A DNA stretch of 64,000 nt from Prochlorococcus marinus CUG1438 (GTDB lineage: Bacteria; Cyanobacteriota; Cyanobacteriia; PCC-6307; Cyanobiaceae), in assembly GCA_017644325.1 (NCBI GenBank), contig JAEPLS010000001.1, positions 186,001-250,000 on the forward strand, in the 5' to 3' direction. Made by a program: the position numbers and the translations under genes. The notes beneath the pieces were generated by a model. It was not told the origin of the DNA and did not search any database. It was given only the letters and a program-made list of their open reading frames with translations. Below are positions 36,866-47,476 of the stretch, one piece after another (position 1 is the first letter of the stretch; each line of letters begins with the position of its first letter).

Positions 36866-39175
36866 ATGTCTGAGGCAGCTGCAAATTCAAAAGAAATAAA
36901 CGAAATTGAAGTTTCCAAAACTATTTTGCCTGAAAATAAAAAATATGAAAGTGAATCTTTGAATTATCAAATAAAAATACCCGATTGGCTTCTTAACGAT
37001 ATTAATAATTTTGAAAAATCAAATAAACAAAATGATGATAATCAAAACCTTATAGTAAAGGCTTTTAAACTTGCTTATAAGGCTCATGATGGACAATTCC
37101 GTGCGAGTGGCGAACCATACATCATCCACCCAGTTGCCGTAGCAAATCTCCTCAAAGAAATAGGCGCTAGTTCATCTGTTATTGCTGCAGGACTTTTACA
37201 TGATGTTGTTGAAGATACTGGCGTTGATTTATCTGAAATAGAAACAAATTTTGGATTAGAAGTAAAAATACTTGTGGAGGGTGTAACAAAATTAGGAGGT
37301 ATTCATTTTAATAACAGGACTGAAGCACAAGCTGAAAATCTTAGAAAAATGTTTATGGCTATGGCTAGTGATATCAGAGTTGTTTTAGTAAAACTGGCAG
37401 ATCGACTTCATAACATGAGAACAATTGAATGGTTAAATGATGAGAGAAAAAAAAGAATAGCAAGAGAAACAAGAGAGATTTATGCACCTTTAGCTAATCG
37501 ATTAGGAATAAATAGATTTAAATGGGAATTAGAAGATTTAGCTTTTAAATTTCTTGAACCTAAAGAATATCAAGATCTAAAAGATCAAATTGCTGTCAAA
37601 AGGAGTGATAGAGAAAAAAGATTAAAAGTAACCCTGAATCTTATTAAAGAAAATTTAGTCGCAGCAGGTTTAAAAAACTTTGAAATAACTGGAAGACCAA
37701 AACATCTTTATGGCATCTGGAGTAAAATGGAAAGACAGCAAAAACAGTTTCATGAAATTTATGATGTTGCTGCTCTAAGAATTATCGTTGATAATTCAGA
37801 TAGTTGTTATAGAGCTTTAGCAGTTGTACATGATACTTTCAAACCAATTCCAGGCAGATTTAAAGATTATATAGGTTTACCAAAACCCAATGGATATCAG
37901 TCTTTACATACTTCAGTAATTGGTAGACATCGACCTATTGAAGTACAAATTAGAACTACTTCTATGCATCAAATAGCAGAATATGGAATTGCTGCTCATT
38001 GGCAATATAAAGAGGGTGGTTCTCCTGCTAAAAGCAATGCTGAAAGATTTAATTGGCTAAGACAACTAGTTGAATGGCAACAAGAAGGTAGCGAGGGTGA
38101 TCATAATGATTATTTAGCTTCAATTAAAGAAGATTTATTTGATGAAGAAGTATTTGTAATTACTCCGAAAGGAGACGTTGTTGGTTTAAGAAAAGGATCT
38201 ACCGCAATAGATTTCGCCTACAGAATTCATTCTGAAGTTGGAAATCACTGTAATGGAATAAGAATTAATGAAAAGCTTTCTCCATTATCTACAGCACTTC
38301 AAAATGGTGACTTCATAGAAATTTTGACAAATAATAATGCCACTCCAAGCTTGGATTGGCTTAACTTTGTAGTTACGCCAACTGCTAAAAATAGAATCCG
38401 CCAATGGTATAAGAAAAGCCATAGGGATGAGACGATTAAAAGAGGCAGAGATTTACTCGAAAAAGAAGTCGGTCGAAATGGTTTTGAAACATTACTTTCT
38501 AGTGATGCTATGAAAAAAGTTGCGAATCGATGCAATTTAAAAAATACTGAAGACCTTCTTGCATCACTTGGTTTTGGTGGTTTAACTTTACATCAAGTAT
38601 TAAACAGACTTAGAGAAGAAATTAAATTACAGACAGAGGATATTAAAAGTGATTCTGATTCTGAAATAGCAAAATCTCTTAAAAGTAATAGTAATTTATC
38701 CACCAATAAACCTTATACAACTACTAAATCACCAATTTCCGGGATAGAAGGTCTTGATTACAGAATAGGTAAATGCTGTACCCCACTTCCAGGCGAGGAT
38801 ATTATCGGAACTGTCTCGCTAGGCAACCACGGTATAACCATACATAGGGCGGATTGCGAAAATGTTATGCCAATTCCAATAGAGAGAAGATTACCTGTTG
38901 GTTGGAATCAAGATAATAAAACTGGCGATAATAAGTTCCCAATTCAACTTCGAATAGAAGTAATTGATAGAGTTGGAGTCCTGAAAGATATTCTTATGCG
39001 TTTATCTGATAAAGGTATAAATGTTAGTGATGCCAATGTTAAAACTGCTTATGGCAAACCAGCTATTATCAATCTCTGCGTAGGTCTAGAAAGTTATAAT
39101 CAACTTCACAAAACAATTGACCAAATTAAATCAATGGCAGATGTTTTAGATATAGCCAGAGTTGGACAAGGTTAA
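36866..39175 (+). CDS. spoT: Bifunctional (p)ppGpp synthetase/hydrolase
   Basis: 769 aa with the full RelA-SpoT homologue layout. The HD hydrolase domain has HDVVEDT at 112-118 and the downstream KLADRLHNMRT. The synthetase domain has GRFKDYIGLPKPNGYQSLHT, then come TGS (FVITPKGDVVGL), a Cys-containing segment (GKCCTPLPGEDI) and a C-terminal ACT domain. Both catalytic centres look intact, so it should make and degrade the alarmone. It is likely the only long RSH enzyme, but that cannot be shown from here. Confidence 0.95.
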   Translation: MSEAAANSKEINEIEVSKTILPENKKYESESLNYQIKIPDWLLNDINNFEKSNKQNDDNQNLIVKAFKLAYKAHDGQFRASGEPYIIHPVAVANLLKEIGASSSVIAAGLLHDVVEDTGVDLSEIETNFGLEVKILVEGVTKLGGIHFNNRTEAQAENLRKMFMAMASDIRVVLVKLADRLHNMRTIEWLNDERKKRIARETREIYAPLANRLGINRFKWELEDLAFKFLEPKEYQDLKDQIAVKRSDREKRLKVTLNLIKENLVAAGLKNFEITGRPKHLYGIWSKMERQQKQFHEIYDVAALRIIVDNSDSCYRALAVVHDTFKPIPGRFKDYIGLPKPNGYQSLHTSVIGRHRPIEVQIRTTSMHQIAEYGIAAHWQYKEGGSPAKSNAERFNWLRQLVEWQQEGSEGDHNDYLASIKEDLFDEEVFVITPKGDVVGLRKGSTAIDFAYRIHSEVGNHCNGIRINEKLSPLSTALQNGDFIEILTNNNATPSLDWLNFVVTPTAKNRIRQWYKKSHRDETIKRGRDLLEKEVGRNGFETLLSSDAMKKVANRCNLKNTEDLLASLGFGGLTLHQVLNRLREEIKLQTEDIKSDSDSEIAKSLKSNSNLSTNKPYTTTKSPISGIEGLDYRIGKCCTPLPGEDIIGTVSLGNHGITIHRADCENVMPIPIERRLPVGWNQDNKTGDNKFPIQLRIEVIDRVGVLKDILMRLSDKGINVSDANVKTAYGKPAIINLCVGLESYNQLHKTIDQIKSMADVLDIARVGQG

Positions 39176-39192
39176 TTTAAAATCATAACAAT

Positions 39193-39636
39193 CTACTTTT
39201 TAAGTTTTATCTTATAGATAAAAAAAACAATACTGCCGCAAATTAAAGCTAATAAAAACCCAACACAAGAAGAACCTAAAAGTAATTTTAAAGAAAAAAT
39301 TCTACCTTGTTTCCATAATTCATCAATAACCAAACTTTTTTCAATAATTTCATTAGAGGAAGTATTAAAAAAAATCGAACCAACTTTATAATTAAGATAA
39401 TAAAGCGGAATATAAGTAAATGGGTTGCTGATCCAGGTACCAATTGCAGCTAGAACAATATTTCCCTTTGCTAATTTCGCAAAAAAAACCCCTATTAGGG
39501 TCTGAAACCCAAAAAAAGGAAAGCAACCACTAAAAACACCTATAGCTAAACCTTTGGCATTAAAGAAAGGACTTCCATTCTGATTCCTAAATAATGTTAG
39601 AATTTTCTTATAGGTAATATCTCTTTTAAATCTCAT
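39193..39636 (-). CDS. DUF2062 membrane protein, 147 aa
   Basis: Shows the DUF2062 signature: AIGVFSGCFPFFGFQTLIGVFFA (about 33-54) with GTWISNPFTYIPLYYLNYKVG, and three likely membrane spans including LGSSCVGFLLALICGSIVFFI near the C-terminus. The family has no established function; fused forms occur with glycosyltransferases. It sits between spoT (convergent, 17 bp) and mnmE (divergent, 66 bp). Confidence 0.8.
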   Translation of the reverse strand: MRFKRDITYKKILTLFRNQNGSPFFNAKGLAIGVFSGCFPFFGFQTLIGVFFAKLAKGNIVLAAIGTWISNPFTYIPLYYLNYKVGSIFFNTSSNEIIEKSLVIDELWKQGRIFSLKLLLGSSCVGFLLALICGSIVFFIYKIKLKK

Positions 39637-39702
39637 TCAGAAAGAAAAATTCAAAATTAAATTCTTGATAATCTTACTTAATTATCTATAACAAAGCGAG
39701 AG

Positions 39703-41085
39703 ATGGATTCGATAGTTACTTCAGAGGATACGATAGCTGCAATTGCTTCAGCTATAAGTATAGGGAAAGGAGGAGTTGCAATAATAAGAGTATCAGGGAA
39801 AGACTCAATAAATTCTTGCAAAAAGATTGTCAAAACTAAATCAAAATATGCATGGGAATCACATAGAGTTTTTCATGGTTTTATTCAGGAAAATAAACAA
39901 AATAAATTTATAGATGAGGTTTTAATTTTGGTGATGAAATCACCAAATAGCTTTACAGGAGAGGATGTAGTTGAACTCCATTGCCATGGAGGAATTATCT
40001 TGGTCAACAAAGTTCTCAAGACATTATTATCAAGTGATTCTAGAGTTAGACTTGCAAATCCAGGAGAATTTAGTCAAAGAGCTTTTCTGAATGGGAAAAT
40101 AGACCTTACACAAGCCGAGTCAATTAATCAATTAATTAACTCAAGCAATATCAGATCAGCAGAGTTAGCTTTTAGCGGGGTTCAAGGAGAAATAAAGAAA
40201 AAAATTGATGATATTAAGTATGATCTTATTAATCAACTTTGTGAGATAGAAGCGAGAGTTGATTTTGAAGAAGACTTCACATCTTTTGATTACGCCAAAT
40301 ATCTCAAAAACATTAAAAAAGTGAAAAAAAAAATAGAGTCGCTCATAGAGAATTCAAAAAGAAATTCATATATTCATAATGGGATATCCATTGCGCTTAT
40401 AGGTAAGACAAATGTTGGCAAAAGTTCTTTACTAAATTTGCTTGCAAAAAAAGAGAAAGCAATCGTAACTAATATTCATGGAACGACAAGAGATGTAATT
40501 GAAGTGAATTTAACTATTAATGAGATCCCAATGAAAATAATTGATACTGCTGGAATAAGAGAAACTAATGAACAAATTGAAAATATTGGAATTAAAAAAA
40601 GTTTTGGAAAAATTAAAGAGTCAGATTTTATAATTTATATTTATAGTCTTGAAGAAGGATTTAATGAAGAAGACAAAAAAATAATAAAAGAAATCCCCAA
40701 AGAAAAATTAATTACTCTTGTGGGTAATAAAAAAGATTTAATTGATTCTAAAAATATTAATTCAAATGAGTTAAAAAACACAATTTTAATGAGCATTAAG
40801 AATAATGATGGTGAAGGATTATTAATCGACACAATCATAAAAAAATGCGGATTAAAACAATTAGAAAATATCAATATATTCTTAAACGAAAGACACCTAA
40901 TGAATTTATCTGCTTGCCTATCTAATTTAAATGATACTGATGAAATAGTTAAAAATAGATTACCTTTTGATTTGTTATCAATAGAACTTAGAGATGGTAT
41001 TCAAAACTTATCTAAAATAACTGGTCAAGAATTAACAGAGGAGCTTCTAGATAATATTTTTTCTAAGTTTTGTATTGGTAAATAA
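39703..41085 (+). CDS. mnmE: MnmE (TrmE) tRNA modification GTPase
   Basis: 460 aa. The N-terminal tetrahydrofolate-binding domain (1-120, with [12 protein letters not shown]) and the helical domain flank an inserted G domain with G1 GKTNVGKS at 234-241, DTAG and NKKD motifs. The C-terminal CIGK carries the conserved catalytic Cys C457. With MnmG it installs the cmnm5 group at the wobble uridine of certain tRNAs. Length is normal. Confidence 0.97.
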   Translation: MDSIVTSEDTIAAIASAISIGKGGVAIIRVSGKDSINSCKKIVKTKSKYAWESHRVFHGFIQENKQNKFIDEVLILVMKSPNSFTGEDVVELHCHGGIILVNKVLKTLLSSDSRVRLANPGEFSQRAFLNGKIDLTQAESINQLINSSNIRSAELAFSGVQGEIKKKIDDIKYDLINQLCEIEARVDFEEDFTSFDYAKYLKNIKKVKKKIESLIENSKRNSYIHNGISIALIGKTNVGKSSLLNLLAKKEKAIVTNIHGTTRDVIEVNLTINEIPMKIIDTAGIRETNEQIENIGIKKSFGKIKESDFIIYIYSLEEGFNEEDKKIIKEIPKEKLITLVGNKKDLIDSKNINSNELKNTILMSIKNNDGEGLLIDTIIKKCGLKQLENINIFLNERHLMNLSACLSNLNDTDEIVKNRLPFDLLSIELRDGIQNLSKITGQELTEELLDNIFSKFCIGK

Positions 41086-41163
41086 ATTTGAGTTAAATTA
41101 CATAGTGATTTATAGTTAATTTTCTAACTTCAGTTGAATTTTTATTAATTACTTTTTAGTTTA

Positions 41164-42030
41164 GTGGATCTGAATACTCCAATAATAAACAAGATCATTG
41201 ATAATTGGATCGATGAAGATATAGGTAGGGGAGATCTAACAAGTTCCTCTATTACTCAGGAGAATGGTAGTGCATATTGGATTGCAAAAGAGGAGGGTAT
41301 ATTTTGTGGAGTTGAGATCATAAAAAAAATTTTTAAAAAGATTGATTTAAAAATCAGTCCAAAATTTAATATCTCTGATGGAGATAAATTTATTAAAGAT
41401 CAAAAACTCTTAGAAATATGTGGACCTTCACAAAGTTTACTAGCTAGTGAAAGGATCAGCTTAAATGTAGCAATGCATTTATCTGGAATATCGACATATA
41501 CAAAGAATCTTGTAGATAAGTTAGAAGGTACAAATATAAAATTAGCAGATACTAGAAAAACGACTCCTGGCTTAAGAATATTTGAAAAATATGCATTCAA
41601 ATGCGGAGGTGGAGTTAATCATAGAATGGGATTATATGATGCGGCTATGATAAAAGAAAATCATATTGCGTGGACAGATAATCTTAAAAATGCAGTACAA
41701 AAAATTCGCCTAAATTCGCCTTTTACAACTCATATCATCATTGAAGCTGAGAATATCGAACAGGCAAAAGAAGCCGTATTAGCAGGAGCGGATAGTGTCT
41801 TATTAGATGAACTTAATCCTGAAACAATCAAAAAAAACGTTCAAGAATTAAGAGATTTATCAAAGAATTGCTTAAAAAAAGAAGCTAATAAAAATTTGAT
41901 AATAGAAGTTTCTGGAATAAACCCTGAAGAAATTAGTAAATATCTAATAAAAGGTATTGATTTAATTTCAACAAGTTCTTCAATTACCAAAAGTGATTGG
42001 ATTGATTTAAGTATGCGTTATATTAATTAA
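41164..42030 (+). CDS. nadC: Nicotinate-nucleotide pyrophosphorylase (quinolinate phosphoribosyltransferase)
   Basis: 288 aa. The motifs ADTRKTTPGLR, HRMGLYDAAMIKENH and LLDELNPE match NadC, which turns quinolinate and PRPP into nicotinate mononucleotide in de novo NAD synthesis. The start is GTG at 41164. It is followed 23 bp later by argS on the same strand; mnmE is 78 bp upstream. Confidence 0.95.
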   Translation: MDLNTPIINKIIDNWIDEDIGRGDLTSSSITQENGSAYWIAKEEGIFCGVEIIKKIFKKIDLKISPKFNISDGDKFIKDQKLLEICGPSQSLLASERISLNVAMHLSGISTYTKNLVDKLEGTNIKLADTRKTTPGLRIFEKYAFKCGGGVNHRMGLYDAAMIKENHIAWTDNLKNAVQKIRLNSPFTTHIIIEAENIEQAKEAVLAGADSVLLDELNPETIKKNVQELRDLSKNCLKKEANKNLIIEVSGINPEEISKYLIKGIDLISTSSSITKSDWIDLSMRYIN

Positions 42031-42053
42031 TCATATATATAATTAAATAAATA

Positions 42054-43868
42054 ATGCTAATCATTTTTAAAGAATTAATAAATAACTTTGAACAATCTCT
42101 TTTAGATAGTCTTAAAAAAAATGATAAAGAAAAAGAGTTCGAAATTCTTAGAAAAAATTTAATTACACAATCATCAAAAGAGGAATTTGGTGATTATCAA
42201 TGTAATGTTTGTTTAAGTTTATCTAAAATATATAAAAAGAATCCAATAGATATTTCTAATGATTTTATTAAACTTTTAAATAACAATAAAAGCATATCAA
42301 AATTATGTAAGAGTCTAGAAATAGCTGGGCCTGGATTTATAAATATAAAATTAAAAGATGAAGTTCTCATAAATGAAATTAAATCAAATATTCTATGCCA
42401 AAGGGCTGGAGTACCTCAAATTAAAAAAGATTTAGATAGTGGCTTATCAAATAAAGTTATTATAGATTTCTCTAGTCCTAATATTGCTAAAGAAATGCAT
42501 GTAGGGCATTTAAGATCAACAATAATAGGAGATGCAATATCCAGAATTTTCGAGTTAAGAGGTTATCAAGTATTAAGACTAAATCATGTTGGAGATTGGG
42601 GAACACAATTTGGAATGCTTATTACTCAGCTCAAAGATTTATATTCAAATGATTTAGAAGAGATAGGTAAAATCAAGATAAGTGATTTAGTTGAATTTTA
42701 TAAAGAATCAAAAAAAAGATTTGATAATGAATCTGAATTCCAAAAAAGATCTAGGGAGGAAGTAGTTAAATTACAAAGTGGAGATATTAAATCGATTAAA
42801 GCTTGGAAATTATTATGCGACCAATCTAGAAAAGAATTTGATGAAATATATAAAAATTTAAGAATAAAAATAGTAGAAAGAGGTGAATCTTTTTATAATC
42901 CCTTCTTAAAATCAGTTATTGATGATTTGAATTTAAAAAAAATATTAGTAGAAGATCAAGGGGCAAAATGTGTATTTTTAGATGGTATGACTAATAAAGA
43001 AGGCAAACCTTTACCGCTAATTATTCAAAAAAAAGATGGAGGTTTTAATTATGCCACTACAGATCTTGCTGCTATAAGATACAGATTCAATAAACCTCCT
43101 ATTGGGGATAATGCTTCGAGAATTATTTATGTAACTGATCATGGACAAGCTAATCATTTTGCTGGAGTTTTTCAAGTTGCAAAAAAAGCAAAATGGATCC
43201 CAGATAATTGTCAAGTAGACCATGTCCCTTTTGGTTTAGTTCAAGGAATTGATGGCAAAAAATTAAAGACAAGGGAAGGTGAAACAATACGTTTGAAAGA
43301 TTTATTAAAAGAAGCAGTTAGAAGAGCAAAAGAAGATTTATTGAAAAGATTAGAAGATGAAAATCGTCATGAGACAGAAGATTTTATTGCAAATACTTCA
43401 AGAATAATTGGATTAGGAGCTGTTAAGTATGCAGATTTAAGCCAAAATAGGATTAGTAATTATCAATTTAGTTTTGATAAAATGCTTTCCCTTAATGGAA
43501 ATACGGCTCCTTATTTGTTATATACACTTGTAAGAATTGCAGGAATCAAAAGAAAAAATGATTTTGTTTATGACTCTAAAGATTTTCAATATATGAATTA
43601 TGAACATAAGTCTGAGTGGAAACTTATCAGAAAATTAATTAAGTTCGATGAAGTCATAATATCTATTGAAAAAGACTTAATGCCAAATAGATTATGTAAT
43701 TATCTGTTTGAGCTATGTCAGACTTTTAATAGATTCTATGATCAAGCTCCAATACTCAAAGAAGAAAAATATATAAAAATTTCTAGACTTAATTTATGTG
43801 ATCTAACTGCAAAAATACTAAAATTAAGCTTAGAGCTTCTAGGAATTGAAACATTAGAAAGAATGTAA
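42054..43868 (+). CDS. argS: Arginyl-tRNA synthetase
   Basis: 604 aa. The class I HIGH-type signature lies in [16 protein letters not shown], and the N-terminal Arg-S additional domain (about 1-110) precedes it. The KMSKS equivalent is replaced by [11 protein letters not shown], usual in many ArgRS. The C-terminal DALR anticodon domain ends the protein. Lysine-rich composition reflects the AT bias. Its stop codon TAA shares one base with the ATG of the HisC-like gene (43868), so the two are translationally linked. Confidence 0.97.
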   Translation: MLIIFKELINNFEQSLLDSLKKNDKEKEFEILRKNLITQSSKEEFGDYQCNVCLSLSKIYKKNPIDISNDFIKLLNNNKSISKLCKSLEIAGPGFINIKLKDEVLINEIKSNILCQRAGVPQIKKDLDSGLSNKVIIDFSSPNIAKEMHVGHLRSTIIGDAISRIFELRGYQVLRLNHVGDWGTQFGMLITQLKDLYSNDLEEIGKIKISDLVEFYKESKKRFDNESEFQKRSREEVVKLQSGDIKSIKAWKLLCDQSRKEFDEIYKNLRIKIVERGESFYNPFLKSVIDDLNLKKILVEDQGAKCVFLDGMTNKEGKPLPLIIQKKDGGFNYATTDLAAIRYRFNKPPIGDNASRIIYVTDHGQANHFAGVFQVAKKAKWIPDNCQVDHVPFGLVQGIDGKKLKTREGETIRLKDLLKEAVRRAKEDLLKRLEDENRHETEDFIANTSRIIGLGAVKYADLSQNRISNYQFSFDKMLSLNGNTAPYLLYTLVRIAGIKRKNDFVYDSKDFQYMNYEHKSEWKLIRKLIKFDEVIISIEKDLMPNRLCNYLFELCQTFNRFYDQAPILKEEKYIKISRLNLCDLTAKILKLSLELLGIETLERM

Positions 43869-44977
43869 TGAATGATTTTGATCAATTAAATAATCTTTTC
43901 CCAAAACCAAGAGAAGAAATAATAAATATGCAGTCTTACTCTGCACCTTTAGAAAATAGAAGAAATTTACTCCGCTTAGACTTTAATGAAAACACTTTAG
44001 GTCCTAGTCCTAATGTTTTCGAGGCATTACAAGCAATAAAATTAGACGAGATTTCAATTTATCCGGAATATAATTTATTAAAAAATTTTTTATGTGATAA
44101 ATATCTTGATTCAAGAAAATTTGATAAAGATGAAATAGGAATTTTCAATGGAGCAGACGCTGCAATAAATTCAATTTTCAATTGCTTTGGAGAAAAAGAT
44201 CAAATATTTCTAACAACAAATCCAACTTTTGGTTACTATTCTCCTTGTTCAGAAATCCGAGGAATGAAGAAAATAACTTGTTCTTACATTGGAGAAAATT
44301 TTATATTCCCCATCGAAGAATTTAGTGAAAAAATAATCAAGTATAATCCAAAGTTAATATTTATTTGTAATCCTAATAATCCAACAGGAACAGTTTTAAG
44401 TGCTCAAGAGATAATTAACTTAGCAAATATCAAAAAAGATTCATTGATAATAGTTGATGAACTATATGAAAAATTTAATGGGGATAGTCTTCTTGAGTCG
44501 ATAGATTTTGAAAAGAATAACAATATACTAATAATCCAATCTCTCTCAAAAACAGCTGGTTTAGCTGGTTTAAGAATAGGTTTTACTTTTGGAAATAAAA
44601 ATTTAATCAACTACATTAACAAAGTTACAGGACCATATGATGTAAACAGCTTTGCTGTAACTGCAGCATTGGCAGCACTTAAAGACAAATCATATATTGA
44701 TAATTATGTTTTAGAAGTAAAAAAAGCAAGGAAATGGATTTTAAATAAATTTAAATCAACAAAAATCAGAACTCACTTTAGTGGTGGGAATTATTTCTTA
44801 ATTTGGCCAAATAAAGATCCTAAAATTTTAATACAACAGATGAGAGAAAAAGGTATTCTTATAAGAAGTATGGAGAACAAAAAAGATATAGGAAAGTCAA
44901 TCAGGATTAGTATTGGAACCAAAAAACAAATGATTTTTTTCTGGGACAATTACAAGGTTTTAGATTTAATAAATTAA
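43868..44977 (+). CDS. hisC: Histidinol-phosphate aminotransferase-like protein
   Basis: A 369-aa PLP aminotransferase. The PLP lysine is K228 in SLSKTAGLAGLRIGF; CNPNNPTG and VDELYE are the other cofactor motifs. N-terminal LRLDFNENTLGPSP is the HisC substrate-arm motif. HisC converts imidazole-acetol phosphate to histidinol phosphate in histidine synthesis. A broader aromatic/prephenate role cannot be excluded. It overlaps argS by one base and the converging MBL-fold gene by 4 bp. Confidence 0.85.
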   Translation: MNDFDQLNNLFPKPREEIINMQSYSAPLENRRNLLRLDFNENTLGPSPNVFEALQAIKLDEISIYPEYNLLKNFLCDKYLDSRKFDKDEIGIFNGADAAINSIFNCFGEKDQIFLTTNPTFGYYSPCSEIRGMKKITCSYIGENFIFPIEEFSEKIIKYNPKLIFICNPNNPTGTVLSAQEIINLANIKKDSLIIVDELYEKFNGDSLLESIDFEKNNNILIIQSLSKTAGLAGLRIGFTFGNKNLINYINKVTGPYDVNSFAVTAALAALKDKSYIDNYVLEVKKARKWILNKFKSTKIRTHFSGGNYFLIWPNKDPKILIQQMREKGILIRSMENKKDIGKSIRISIGTKKQMIFFWDNYKVLDLIN

Positions 44978-45699
44978 TTACCAAAAATATAAATTGTATT
45001 TTGATCGATTCTTTTAGATTTTATTCGAAAATATTTTCCAACATATTTAACTTTAAAATCTTTCATATTTTCGATAAATAAATCAGCATTTGAGAAATCA
45101 CATTCTTTGTTAATTTTTTTTCCACGAGCAAAGTTAACGGGAATAACTACATTAGGTTTTAGAAGCTTAACGATTCTTGAAGCCTCTAGCCCATCGTAAG
45201 ATTTTACTCCTCCTCCAATTGAAATAAATAAGATATCTGGACGAGACAAAATAATTTGACCATTAATATCAATTTCACCAGCAGCGCCTCCCATATGAAC
45301 AATTTTAAGATCATTCTGCTCCCAACTCCAAACAGTTGCCATCCCAAATCTTCTTCCATTGACTCTGTCATGTGGGACGGAAATTCCATTTAATAAAATA
45401 TCCTCATATTGATAGATTCCTGGATCAACAAACATTAATTGATTATTAGGGTTATATCCTTCATCAGAAAGCCTAGAACTAGCCAAAATAAAATCTACAT
45501 TGACTTCTTTTGGCTCCTTTAAATTGCTTGCACAACCTATTGCTTTAAAGGGATTTATAAGAATCGATTGTTCCTTACTATTAATTAAAAAACTACTATG
45601 TCCCAGACTTTTTATTAATAAATTCCTCGCAAATAATTGGGTAGGTAAAAAAGAGCTAAATAATATAAAAAAGAAAATGTTTTTAATTTGAGAAATCAT
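44974..45699 (-). CDS. Exported metallo-beta-lactamase-fold protein lacking the metal motif
   Basis: 241 aa with a likely signal peptide (1-24, cut near LFA|RN). The opening GHSSFLI (33-39) and the order of strands match MBL proteins of the UPF0173/UlaG type. But the metal-binding THxHxDH segment is replaced by LASSRLSDEGY (72-82), and the distal Asp after the third histidine (here VHMGG, 134-138) is gone. H110 remains. It is therefore probably not a hydrolase of the standard type. It lies 20 bp after trpG on the same strand. Confidence 0.75.
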   Translation of the reverse strand: MISQIKNIFFFILFSSFLPTQLFARNLLIKSLGHSSFLINSKEQSILINPFKAIGCASNLKEPKEVNVDFILASSRLSDEGYNPNNQLMFVDPGIYQYEDILLNGISVPHDRVNGRRFGMATVWSWEQNDLKIVHMGGAAGEIDINGQIILSRPDILFISIGGGVKSYDGLEASRIVKLLKPNVVIPVNFARGKKINKECDFSNADLFIENMKDFKVKYVGKYFRIKSKRIDQNTIYIFGN

Positions 45700-45719
45700 A
45701 ATATTAATTTTCTTGTATT

Positions 45720-46316
45720 TTACTTTTGTTCAGCCATTTTTAGAAAATTACTAATTAATTTATGACCAAATTGTGTCAATACACTTTCGGGATGAAACTG
45801 TACCCCATGTAAATGTTTATATTCTTTATGAGAAATAGCCATAATAGTTGAGTCTTCTAAAGTCGCAGTTATATCGAAACAAGTTGGTAATGAACTTGAA
45901 TCAACTATAAGACTATGATATCTAGTCGCCACAAATGGAGTCTCGATATCTTTAAACAAACCTTTTTGATTATGAAATATTTTGGATGTCTTACCATGCA
46001 TAAGTTCTTTCCCAACTATAACCTTACCTCCAAAAGCTTGGGCCAAAGCTTGATGCCCTAAACAAACTCCTAATATCGGAATATTTTTCGATAATTTTTT
46101 TAGTATTGGCAGACAAATTCCAGATTGATCTGGATTACCAGGACCTGGAGATAATAAGATGCCACTTGGATTTAGTTTGATAATTTCATCTATAGTAATT
46201 TCATCATTTCTTTTAACTATTAATTCTCTAGTTATTTCATGCTCAACAGAAAGTTCTCCTAAATATTGAACAAGATTATATGTAAAACTATCGTAATTAT
46301 CAATAACAAGAAACAT
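45720..46316 (-). CDS. trpG: Anthranilate synthase glutaminase subunit (TrpG/PabA)
   Basis: 198 aa class I glutamine amidotransferase. The nucleophile is C85 in GVCLGHQA and the His-Glu pair is H175/E177 in GVQFHPESV. It supplies ammonia for anthranilate (tryptophan) and perhaps for aminodeoxychorismate (folate), as one subunit often serves both. The large subunit is not in this window. It ends 20 bp before the exported MBL-fold gene and starts 2 bp after the end of dgkA. Confidence 0.93.
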   Translation of the reverse strand: MFLVIDNYDSFTYNLVQYLGELSVEHEITRELIVKRNDEITIDEIIKLNPSGILLSPGPGNPDQSGICLPILKKLSKNIPILGVCLGHQALAQAFGGKVIVGKELMHGKTSKIFHNQKGLFKDIETPFVATRYHSLIVDSSSLPTCFDITATLEDSTIMAISHKEYKHLHGVQFHPESVLTQFGHKLISNFLKMAEQK

Positions 46317-46318
46317 AT

Positions 46319-46738
46319 TTATATAGATTCAAATAACAACTTAATTTTAGGAACAAAAATATATACAGCAATAATAACAGAATTAATGGAAGCTAATAAC
46401 ACTGCTCCTGCAGAAGTATCTTTTGAAATTTTAGCCAAACTACTAAATTCTTTTTTTACTACTAAATCAACTATTGATTCAATAGATGTATTTAATATTT
46501 CTAATATTAAAACAGACATAATTGTGGCAATCAAAATTACATAATTACTTTGACTAATTTGCAGTAAAAAACCAATCATTAAACTTGTAACTGCAAAAAT
46601 TAATTGAATTTTAAAATTTCTTGAAGTTTTTAATACGTAACTAATTCCACTAAAAGCATACTTAAAACTTTTTAATACATTACTAGAAGTTTTATATGAT
46701 TCTATTCTATTTTTTAGAGATTTTATTTTTTTGTCCAT
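46319..46738 (-). CDS. dgkA: Diacylglycerol/undecaprenol kinase
   Basis: 139 aa membrane protein with three likely spans and the family motif EILNTSIESIVD in the second span region (about 87-98). The family phosphorylates diacylglycerol or undecaprenol in the plasma membrane; in organisms with this compact type undecaprenol is common. The stop is 2 bp before trpG and the start 6 bp after ybeY. A ~40-residue N-terminal segment (LKNRIESYKTSSN) precedes the core. Confidence 0.9.
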   Translation of the reverse strand: MDKKIKSLKNRIESYKTSSNVLKSFKYAFSGISYVLKTSRNFKIQLIFAVTSLMIGFLLQISQSNYVILIATIMSVLILEILNTSIESIVDLVVKKEFSSLAKISKDTSAGAVLLASINSVIIAVYIFVPKIKLLFESI

Positions 46739-46744
46739 AGATTT

Positions 46745-47284
46745 TTAATCTAATTTTTTAATTAAATATTCCTGAAAATTTAACATATTTTCTAAATCAA
46801 GATCATTATTGTGTTCCCATCCCAAAAGATGTAAAAATCCATGACTAGCCAACCAGAGCATTTCTTTATAGATTGAATGTTTATATTGATAAGATTGCTC
46901 AAGGGCGATCTCTAATGATATAAATATATCTCCCAACTCTATATGATCTAGATTATTTAGAGAATCATCAGAAATTATTGGAAAAGATAGAACATCAGTT
47001 GGTCCATTTTTTTGCATCCACTTCTGGTTCATAAAAGCAATTTCTCGATTAGATATGATCTGTAAGCCTAATGAAAAAGATTTTTTTTCAAAAATGAAAT
47101 TTGGCAATTTATGATCTTCCTCTTTTAATATTATTTTTATCCAAGATAAAAAAACTTTCTCCCAAAAATTAGATTCAAAGATAAGATTATTTTTAGAATC
47201 TTTTAACTTATTTGAAAATTGAGAAAATTCATTACATTTAAAAACCAAATCTAAATTTATTTCAGAAATAATTTTTTCTGTCAT
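46745..47284 (-). CDS. ybeY: YbeY endoribonuclease, rRNA maturation factor
   Basis: 179 aa. The zinc site [11 protein letters not shown] gives ligands H148, H152 and H158, the UPF0054/YbeY signature. YbeY acts in 16S rRNA 3'-end maturation and 70S quality control. The core starts near residue 60, and the first ~55 residues are AT-biased and variable. It is 6 bp from both dgkA and the DUF3285-like gene. It pairs functionally with nearby ribosome genes. Confidence 0.92.
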   Translation of the reverse strand: MTEKIISEINLDLVFKCNEFSQFSNKLKDSKNNLIFESNFWEKVFLSWIKIILKEEDHKLPNFIFEKKSFSLGLQIISNREIAFMNQKWMQKNGPTDVLSFPIISDDSLNNLDHIELGDIFISLEIALEQSYQYKHSIYKEMLWLASHGFLHLLGWEHNNDLDLENMLNFQEYLIKKLD

Positions 47285-47290
47285 ACATTC

Positions 47291-47473
47291 TTATACAGGA
47301 ATATTAGGCTTACCTATTGTGGCTACAAGTATTAATATCCCAATTAAAACTAGAAAGGTTATTGAAAAATGAGAAATACTTTTTGAACCCTTCCTTACCA
47401 TATTTCGCATGGCAAGCTTTATAAAGCTTGGAGGAGCAACTTGTTTTTCTATATTTTCGTTTTTATTTTTCAT
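47291..47473 (-). CDS. Small membrane protein, DUF3285-like, 60 aa
   Basis: The N-terminal half is basic and contains PPSFIKLAMRNMVRKGSKS (14-32), followed by one membrane span (HFSITFLVLIGILILVATIG, 35-54). This matches a cyanobacterial family I remember as DUF3285; function is unknown. It lies 3 bp after prfB and 6 bp before ybeY, so it belongs to a translation-related transcription unit. A thylakoid or plasma membrane anchor is inferred. Confidence 0.82.
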   Translation of the reverse strand: MKNKNENIEKQVAPPSFIKLAMRNMVRKGSKSISHFSITFLVLIGILILVATIGKPNIPV

Positions 47474-47476
47474 TAG

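Noticed and set aside
36811-36918. N-terminal 36-residue extension of the double ABC ATPase
   Set aside because: It would overlap the divergent spoT gene, and the segment does not resemble an ABC protein; ATG 36810 starts the conserved part.
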